A stretch of DNA of 5,633 nucleotides from Synergistaceae bacterium (GTDB taxonomy: Bacteria > Synergistota > Synergistia > Synergistales > Aminobacteriaceae), in contig JAITPZ010000060.1 of NCBI GenBank assembly GCA_031289165.1, positions 1 to 5,633 on the forward strand. The letters run 5' to 3'. Positions 1 through 4,076 of the stretch are shown here, in pieces. The notes under the pieces are model-generated. The model was not told the origin of the DNA. It worked only from the letters and a program-made list of their open reading frames with translations, and ran no database searches. A program made the translations under genes and the position numbers. Within the stretch, counting starts at the first letter, position 1. Every line of letters begins with the position of its first letter.

Positions 1-233
1 AACTTCACGACGACACAGGGGAAATTAGCTTCGAAATCTTCCGGCCCATAAACGCCTTGATCTTCGCCCTCGACCTGTCCGCGCGGTTTGACGGTCGGGC
101 CTTTCGGCTGCGGCAGGTACTGAGCGAAAACCCTGACGTTCTGAAACACTCCTCCCTTGGTTGGCAGGGCGTAGTCCGAGAACAGCTCTTTAAAACGTGC
201 CGTAAGCGCGTCCTGGAGAGTGAGCGCAATCAT
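1..233 (-). CDS. Tail terminator candidate (lambda gpU slot), partial, 3' end outside the window
   Basis: This open frame starts at an ATG at 233-231 and runs off the left edge after 77 codons without a stop. The start overlaps the TGA of the preceding gpZ-like gene as ATGA, which suggests translational coupling. A G-rich run (GGGGG, 245-241) lies seven bases upstream as a weak ribosome site. The visible protein begins MIALTLQDAL, has a predicted helical start, then a Gly/Pro-rich middle, and ends near the edge with a hydrophobic stretch, FPCVVVK. Small phage tail terminator proteins often have an N-terminal helix followed by a strand like 'FPYIVVR', and the gene sits directly after the Z-like gene, where lambda has U. 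Such proteins cap the growing tail tube and join it to the head. The assignment rests on position and weak sequence flavour only; it could be another small tail-completion protein. A frame on the same strand with an ATG near 229 is Arg/Ser-rich and is read as a shadow. Confidence 0.6.
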   Translation of the reverse strand, partial: MIALTLQDALTARFKELFSDYALPTKGGVFQNVRVFAQYLPQPKGPTVKPRGQVEGEDQGVYGPEDFEANFPCVVVK

Positions 234-778
234 TTAAAGGCCCCCATCAGACGCAGGATTTCATGATCCAGACGCTTTTCGAAGCGTTCATGAGCCTGTT
301 TTTGCATTGTCGCTACTGTCTCCTTGTTCTTGATAACCTGGGGGACAGAAGGGCTAATAACCGGCATTGCTGGAGTATTCTCTCCTGCCGGACGCCAATA
401 AACGACTTTGCGACCGCCTTTGTCCATGAGAAAGCCGGTTTTCAACTTCTTCATTCCGTCCTTTTTGACCGCAACCTCGATATCTTCGCCGCGCCCCGTC
501 ACTTTGTACTCCGAGAGTTTCTTCCGGCTTCCGGTCGCGGTCAGAGAAACGGATTGATTCGCCCCCGTTGCCTTTTTGAGCAGCAGATGCTTCCGAATCT
601 CGCCCGGCAACAGGTGATATTTTTGCTTCGTTTCGTTTACGGCGTCCGATCTTAATCCGTCACCGACGCGGTGCAGGGCATTTTTTGTAGCTTTTTCCAC
701 CCCGCCGGGGATACCCGCGAGTGCTTTTTGCGCGTGTTCCAGTTTGTCGCTGGAAACATTGATCAAACTGTCGCTCAT
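230..778 (-). CDS. Phage minor tail protein Z-like (gpZ family)
   Basis: This 182-residue protein resembles the minor tail protein Z family, whose lambda member acts late in tail completion so that the tail can join the head. The frame is open ten codons further upstream, to 808, but ATG 778-776 is preferred: it forms an ATGA overlap with the previous gene's TGA (777-775) and has GGAGG about ten bases upstream. The N-terminal half is helical and basic (INVSSDKLEHAQKAL, then GGVEKATKNALHRVGDGLRS at residues 25-44). This is followed by a Lys-rich segment, a strand-rich core (residues 75-128), a motif VVYWRPAGENTPAMPV (125-140) and the phrase SPSVPQVI (142-149). The protein ends in an amphipathic helix. 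The VYWRP...MPV..PSVPQ pattern is typical of gpZ-like proteins, which carry R-x-G and 'GPSVP' at this place. Lambda gpZ is of similar length (about 190 residues). Family assignment is from recalled pattern plus gene order; some databases would call it only 'phage tail protein'. Confidence 0.72.
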   Translation of the reverse strand: MSDSLINVSSDKLEHAQKALAGIPGGVEKATKNALHRVGDGLRSDAVNETKQKYHLLPGEIRKHLLLKKATGANQSVSLTATGSRKKLSEYKVTGRGEDIEVAVKKDGMKKLKTGFLMDKGGRKVVYWRPAGENTPAMPVISPSVPQVIKNKETVATMQKQAHERFEKRLDHEILRLMGAFK

Positions 779-1146
779 AACTCGTTCGCCTCCAGTACGA
801 TCCTCCACACGCGGTCCTGCAAAATACGAGCCTCGGCGACGGTGTAAAGGCGACCATCCAGACGCAGCGCCTGATCAGCCCTTACACCCTCGATCTCGTC
901 GGCCCGAACGAACAAAATCCCACGGCTTTTGACGATGCCCTCGGGATTCTCGTTCGTTCCGGTTCGTATTGTGATGGTCTGCCCGCGCCGGTCTCCCACG
1001 AAAACGGACAGCACTTTTTTACCCTCGATATCGTGGAATTTCCCGAACTCGTCGAGGTTGAACCAGACTTCCCCGTCTTTAAGGTCCAGAGTCACCTGAT
1101 CCTTAAAGGTCGCCTCCGTGTCATAAAGCTCAAGAAGCTCCTTCAT
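775..1146 (-). CDS. Head-tail joining protein (lambda FII / Gifsy-2-like slot)
   Basis: This 123-residue protein sits where lambda encodes gpFII, the connector that binds the DNA-filled head and offers the docking face for the tail. The sequence shows a short N-terminal helix (KELLELYD) and then a mostly beta protein: GEVWFNLDEFGKFHDIEGKK (residues 25-44), a strand with VFVGDRRG, a loop rich in Gly and Asn, then ILFVRADEIEGV (77-88) and the C-terminal phrase LRLDGRLYTVAEARI followed by VWRIVLE. That ending (L-DG--Y-V---------WRI-LE) is what I associate with the FII/Gifsy-2 attachment-protein group. Length is close to lambda FII (117 residues). Its ATG lies inside the end of the upstream gene, giving a 17-base overlap; GGAGG lies about twelve bases upstream, rather far, and a closer GGGA is also present. 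Its TGA overlaps the next gene's ATG. The role is inferred from fold pattern and synteny. Confidence 0.68.
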   Translation of the reverse strand: MKELLELYDTEATFKDQVTLDLKDGEVWFNLDEFGKFHDIEGKKVLSVFVGDRRGQTITIRTGTNENPEGIVKSRGILFVRADEIEGVRADQALRLDGRLYTVAEARILQDRVWRIVLEANEL

Positions 1147-1438
1147 CGGCGTCCCACGCCTCCAGCAGCTCGATGATCCCCGCCTTGTTGGTCCCCTTCG
1201 GGATATCGATTCCCCGCTCTTTGGCCAGTTCGGCCAAAGTCCTGACGTTTTTCAGCTCATAGCCGTCGAGGATCGGAGGCTCCGTTATTGCTTCGCTCTC
1301 CGCGTCGTCGATCCATTCGGCCTTTCCCCTCGCCACCAGCGCCGGGGTCTCCTTCGCATCAGGGAGAATATCCCCGGGGCCATAAAGAACACCGCCGGAC
1401 ATAAACTTCATGCCCGGCAGCAGTATGGCTTTCCTCAT
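1130..1438 (-). CDS. Small head protein in the lambda FI slot, with C-terminal HeH/SAP-like domain
   Basis: This 102-residue protein follows the capsid gene by 12 bases. The ribosome site AGGAG begins inside the capsid stop codon TAG, nine bases before the ATG. Residues 1-42 (ILLPGMKFMSGGVLYGPGDI ... ALVARGKAEWID) look like the short beta unit common in phage head operons, where a hydrophobic strand, a G--Y-PGD turn and an 'AL---G-AE' helix follow each other. A Pro/Glu-rich linker leads to residues 63-93, LKNVRTLAELAKERGIDIPK and then GTNKAGIIELLE. This is a helix-extended-loop-helix pattern like HeH, LEM, SAP and Rho N-terminal domains, several of which bind nucleic acid or protein partners. 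Lambda FI assists terminase and prohead interaction during packaging, but no sequence similarity to FI is claimed; only the slot is shared. What it does here is unknown; plausible roles are packaging accessory or head completion. Confidence 0.7.
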   Translation of the reverse strand: MRKAILLPGMKFMSGGVLYGPGDILPDAKETPALVARGKAEWIDDAESEAITEPPILDGYELKNVRTLAELAKERGIDIPKGTNKAGIIELLEAWDADEGAS

Positions 1439-1450
1439 TTTGACCCTCTC

Positions 1451-2518
1451 CTACACGCCGGTAACGACGTTTTTCAGTACCAGCCAGCTCTTCAGGTCGT
1501 GGGGCATGGGGAGAGGACGCGATTTGATGGAGACGAAACGCTGAGGCGGTTCCTCCGTGAACCACGAGTGCGGGACGTATTCCTCCATAAAGGACACGTG
1601 GTTCCCGCTCGCCTTGTCCATCAGGGTGATGAGGCCGTAAAGCATCGAATTGCGTTCCTCGGAGGATTGCATGATGACCGTTTCGGGATCGATCAGCGGT
1701 TTCAACCTCGGCTTGCCGTCGGCGTCAAGGTCCGCGTCGTCGGGATACCATTCCGCGTAGCTGTAAAGGTCCAGACTCACCTCCGGCGTTATCACACGCC
1801 CGATATAGCGTATTCCACCTTCGAGCTGCGCGGGCCTTATCTCGCCGATCTCGACCCTTTTAATATCCAGAAGCTGGAGGATGCGTTCATTGTTCATTAA
1901 GGCTCTTGCCGCATCCCTTCCGAGAATCAGCGTGTCGGGGTTGATCCCGTACTTCTGCTGCTCCTCGGCCAGCGCTCCCAACTGCCCCAGAATATCGTAC
2001 GTGGGCGTCCAGGCATCAGAAGCTGCCACCTCGATAATGTTATCGAAGCCGTACTCCACCCTGTAACTGACGCCTTTGCCTCTGATGGTAAGGGCTCCAT
2101 CCTGCTTGACGCGAGCGCACATGTACTCCTCGCGCCGATAAATCGTATCCTGAAGGTCGATGATATCCTGCGCGGCAATTTTGACGGCCCGATCCTCCGG
2201 CGTTATGCCGCTGTTATACACGGCCTCGCCCAGGAGCTTCTGAGCCAGCGTGTCGTTCGTGATCTCACGGCGCGGGGCGATCAGGGGCGTACTAAAGGTT
2301 TTGATCTCGTAGCCGTCACGTTCTATCGACTCAGACCCTGTGCGCGGATTCACGTAAGGGGCCAGACGGCGCTTCGCCTCCTGAAACTCGAAGCTGACCG
2401 TCTCCGTCGGGAATGTGACGGAGTTGTTGAAAAATCGTGTCTTGAAAAACGTGCGAAGCGGCAGCGTCCTTTTGATGACGCCCCGCATCGTCTTTGGAGA
2501 ATACAAATCAATGCTCAT
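1451..2518 (-). CDS. Major capsid protein, lambda gpE family
   Basis: This 355-residue protein forms the icosahedral shell. Length and layout fit the lambda gpE family (lambda E has 341 residues). The N-terminus IDLYSPKTMRGVIKR is followed by LRTFFKTRFF and strand VTFPTETVSFEF (residues 34-45), then the basic AKRRLAPYVNP segment that lies in the N-arm/E-loop area. Next are DRAVKIAAQDIIDLQDTIYR and REEYMCARVKQDGALTIRG (129-147), a characteristic gpE-like stretch where the helix before the central domain ends in a Gly-rich turn. Later come DTLILGRDAARALMNN (195-210), an acidic loop DDADLDADGK (260-269), and a C-terminal strand region ending WLVLKNVVTGV. The start is well fixed: TAAGGAGG lies seven bases before the ATG and its TAA is the stop of the decoration gene. 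It is expected to be the most abundant product of the window, in line with this ribosome site. No delta scaffold domain is fused to its N-terminus, so a separate scaffold is required. Confidence 0.93.
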   Translation of the reverse strand: MSIDLYSPKTMRGVIKRTLPLRTFFKTRFFNNSVTFPTETVSFEFQEAKRRLAPYVNPRTGSESIERDGYEIKTFSTPLIAPRREITNDTLAQKLLGEAVYNSGITPEDRAVKIAAQDIIDLQDTIYRREEYMCARVKQDGALTIRGKGVSYRVEYGFDNIIEVAASDAWTPTYDILGQLGALAEEQQKYGINPDTLILGRDAARALMNNERILQLLDIKRVEIGEIRPAQLEGGIRYIGRVITPEVSLDLYSYAEWYPDDADLDADGKPRLKPLIDPETVIMQSSEERNSMLYGLITLMDKASGNHVSFMEEYVPHSWFTEEPPQRFVSIKSRPLPMPHDLKSWLVLKNVVTGV

Positions 2519-2525
2519 ATTTTTG

Positions 2526-2533
2526 CCTCCTTA
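2526..2533 (-). promoter_or_regulatory. Strong ribosome binding site of the capsid gene
   Basis: On the minus strand this reads TAAGGAGG, then seven bases (CAAAAAT), then the ATG of the major capsid gene. It is a full match to the usual anti-Shine-Dalgarno core and the best site in the window. Its first three bases are also the stop codon of the decoration gene, so ribosomes ending there are placed for re-initiation on the capsid message. Confidence 0.85.
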
Positions 2534-2959
2534 TTTGTGCACGTTGCGCAGGAAAATCTTCTGTCGGCGCAGGGCTTCCCGCGCGACCTCGATCTGCTCG
2601 TCGTGATCGTCGTCTTCGATCTCCCACGGCAGGATAACGGCGTTGGCGTTGAAGTCTCCTTCGAAGTAAACGCCCGTTTCCGCGTACTCATCCGCCGCGA
2701 TGGTCGATGTATCGGCAAGGATGCCGAAAGTGTTGGGCCCCTCGGCGCTCAATCCTGCCACCGTGCAGGGGACGAAAACATTTTCGTCTTCCACCACGTC
2801 GCTCATCAGAAGCGTACCCCGCTTCAGCGTCGAGTCCTCGGATACCCGCACCTTCACAATGTCGGTATGCACGACTCCCTTCGGACCGGAAATCAAATTA
2901 TCCGGCGCGGGAATCGTCGCCTCCGGCGTCACCAGATCCAGCGTTACAGGATTACTCAT
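2531..2959 (-). CDS. Head decoration protein, lambda gpD family
   Basis: This 142-residue protein resembles lambda gpD, which trimerises on the outside of the expanded capsid and stabilises it against DNA pressure. The sequence shows DIVKVRVSEDSTLKRGTLLM (residues 33-52), in which 'L-RGTLL' is the usual family turn. It continues with VAGLSAEGPNTFGILADTST (67-86), IAADEYAETGVYFEGDFNAN (87-106) and AVILPW. The A-GIL----- and GVYFEGDFNANAVI features are those expected of the HDPD (gpD) family. Lambda gpD has 110 residues; here an acidic DDDHDEQ cluster and a basic helix (VAREALRRQKIFLRNVHK) extend the C-terminus. The ATG lies eight bases inside the end of the protease gene in another frame, with GAGGGGG (2973-2967) seven bases upstream. 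Placement between protease and capsid matches lambda C-D-E. Confidence 0.9.
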   Translation of the reverse strand: MSNPVTLDLVTPEATIPAPDNLISGPKGVVHTDIVKVRVSEDSTLKRGTLLMSDVVEDENVFVPCTVAGLSAEGPNTFGILADTSTIAADEYAETGVYFEGDFNANAVILPWEIEDDDHDEQIEVAREALRRQKIFLRNVHK

Positions 2960-3341
2960 GTTTGTACCCCCTCATTTCATTGATAGCGTTGGAGACTTTG
3001 GTCTCAACTTCTTCTTCATGCTCCCGCGTTGTGACGTTTATCGTCGGCTGGAGCACGGTGTTCACGGCCGCCGCGTCTTCCTGACGCGCCGCCAGAGCCG
3101 CCACGCTGCTGTCGGCCTGTAAAAGCTCGATAGCCACGTCGCGGGCGTCCTTTGGGTCCTCGTATTTTGCTTTTGTGATAATCGCCTCGCGTCCTGTCCC
3201 CGCAAGACCGTCCAGAGCCTTCAAACGTTCGCGCTCGGCGGCGACTCCCCGCTCGTGGGCCGCGTTTTCCACATCGGCGCGAAGCTCGTTCACTAGCTGC
3301 GGAAACTCTTTCTCCAAATCCGCAATATTTTTGATATCCAA
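2952..3341 (-). CDS. Candidate nested scaffold protein (Nu3-like), internal TTG start within the protease gene
   Basis: Inside the protease frame a TTG codon (3341-3339) is preceded by GAGGAGG (3356-3350) at an eight-base spacing, a near-ideal bacterial initiation arrangement. Starting there would yield 129 residues in the same frame and with the same stop as the protease, beginning after a charged KKITKNEEET linker. The product is mostly helical and strongly charged (IADLEKEFPQLVNELRADVE, ERERLKALDGLAGTGREAII, then a C-terminal TTREHEEEVETKVSNAINEM), as expected for a scaffold. Lambda does the same with Nu3, whose gene lies in frame within the 3' part of gene C. The capsid protein here has no fused scaffold domain, so a scaffold source is needed. 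The caution is that the GAGGAGG run also encodes Glu-Glu codons and could be chance; the scaffold could equally be released by self-cleavage of the full protein. Confidence 0.45.
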   Translation of the reverse strand: MDIKNIADLEKEFPQLVNELRADVENAAHERGVAAERERLKALDGLAGTGREAIITKAKYEDPKDARDVAIELLQADSSVAALAARQEDAAAVNTVLQPTINVTTREHEEEVETKVSNAINEMRGYKHE

Positions 3342-4076
3342 TACCGTTTCCTCCTCGTTTTTAGTGATTTTCTTTTCTTCGATGTCTATGTTTTTCGGTT
3401 GCGGCAGTAGTTTCAAAGGCACTTTCTTCGCGGATTCCGGCATCTTCGCCGCCAGATTGCGGCTGAATTTCGCCTCACCAACCCCAGTTATCCATGAAAC
3501 ATCCCCTTCTTTCAGGCTGTGAGCACAGGCCGCGATCTCGATAGCCTCGTCTGTTTCGTCGCAAAAACCAAAATTCAGCGCCTCATCGGCGCTCATCCAC
3601 GTCTCGTCGTCCATCATGGTCCTGACTTTTTCATAATCGAGACCTGTTTTCGCCGCGTATACCGCAACAAGCGTGTCGCGGACCTTATCCAGAATTTCGG
3701 CGGACTTTCTCATCTCGTCGCTGTCCCCGATAGCCAAGCTCCAAGGGTTATGAATCATCATCAGGGCGTTTGAGGGCATAATCACCTTATCTCCCGCCAT
3801 CGCGACAAGGCTTGCGGCACTGGCGGCGAGTCCGTCTATCCGAACCGTCTTACGGGCTTTGTGCGTCCGCAGGTAGCTGTATATGGCCTGAGCCTCGAAT
3901 ACATCGCCTCCCGCGCTGTTGATCCGTAAGGTTATCGTCGATATATCTCCCAAGTCCTTGAGTTCCTTGATAAAATCCCTGGCGGTCTTCCCGGACCAGC
4001 CGCCAATGTCGTCATAAAGCAGCACTTCCCCCTCAATCTCACTCTTTGCCGTCACTGTCCAGGCCATTTTCGCCAT
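2952..4076 (-). CDS. Head maturation protease, ClpP/S49-like, with C-terminal scaffold-like domain
   Basis: This 374-residue protein matches phage ClpP-like head proteases, the counterpart of lambda gpC that clips scaffold and portal during procapsid maturation. The start ATG at 4076 is chosen because GGAGG/AGAAGG lies just upstream; a second ATG three codons later (4067) is possible. The frame stays open to 4136, but those codons are an Arg run produced by the purine-rich ribosome site. Residues 44-61 (ISTITLRINSAGGDVFEA) carry the oxyanion-type SAGGDV turn. GLAASAASLVAMAGD (82-96) holds the likely nucleophile Ser86, and MMIHNPW holds the likely base His109. WMSADEALNFGFCDE (160-174) matches the region after the ClpP catalytic Asp, where the aligned residue appears to be Glu158, with Asp157 next to it. 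Residues from about 230 are charged and helical (KKVPLK..., then ELRADVENAAHERGVAAERE), typical of scaffold tails. The gene overlaps the portal by 38 bases and the decoration gene by 8. Confidence 0.9.
   Translation of the reverse strand: MAKMAWTVTAKSEIEGEVLLYDDIGGWSGKTARDFIKELKDLGDISTITLRINSAGGDVFEAQAIYSYLRTHKARKTVRIDGLAASAASLVAMAGDKVIMPSNALMMIHNPWSLAIGDSDEMRKSAEILDKVRDTLVAVYAAKTGLDYEKVRTMMDDETWMSADEALNFGFCDETDEAIEIAACAHSLKEGDVSWITGVGEAKFSRNLAAKMPESAKKVPLKLLPQPKNIDIEEKKITKNEEETVLDIKNIADLEKEFPQLVNELRADVENAAHERGVAAERERLKALDGLAGTGREAIITKAKYEDPKDARDVAIELLQADSSVAALAARQEDAAAVNTVLQPTINVTTREHEEEVETKVSNAINEMRGYKHE
3350..3356 (-). promoter_or_regulatory. Internal Shine-Dalgarno before the candidate nested scaffold start
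   Basis: The minus strand reads GAGGAGG, then AAACGGTA, then TTG. Spacing of eight bases is close to optimal. The site lies within the protease coding region, at the boundary between the protease domain and the scaffold-like tail, which is where an internal start would be useful. Confidence 0.45.

Noticed and set aside
5..229. A minus-strand frame at the left edge beginning near 229.
   Set aside because: It is Arg/Ser/Cys-rich and out of frame with the ATG at 233, which forms an ATGA overlap and gives a more protein-like sequence running off the edge.
779..808. A ten-residue upstream extension of the gpZ-like protein.
   Set aside because: It would overlap the previous gene by 34 bases and contains the ribosome site of the better ATG at 778, which makes an ATGA junction.
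2537..2983. Long plus-strand open frames opposite the decoration and capsid genes, for example here, 263-655 and 1499-1900.
   Set aside because: They lie opposite strongly supported minus-strand genes, have no ribosome sites in keeping with their starts and show Arg/Pro/Ser/His-rich compositions typical of reverse-frame shadows.
3357..3363. T-AAA-AAC in the protease gene as a possible -1 frameshift site.
   Set aside because: The first base breaks the X-XXY-YYZ pattern, and the continuing frame gives the full scaffold-like tail, so no shift is needed.
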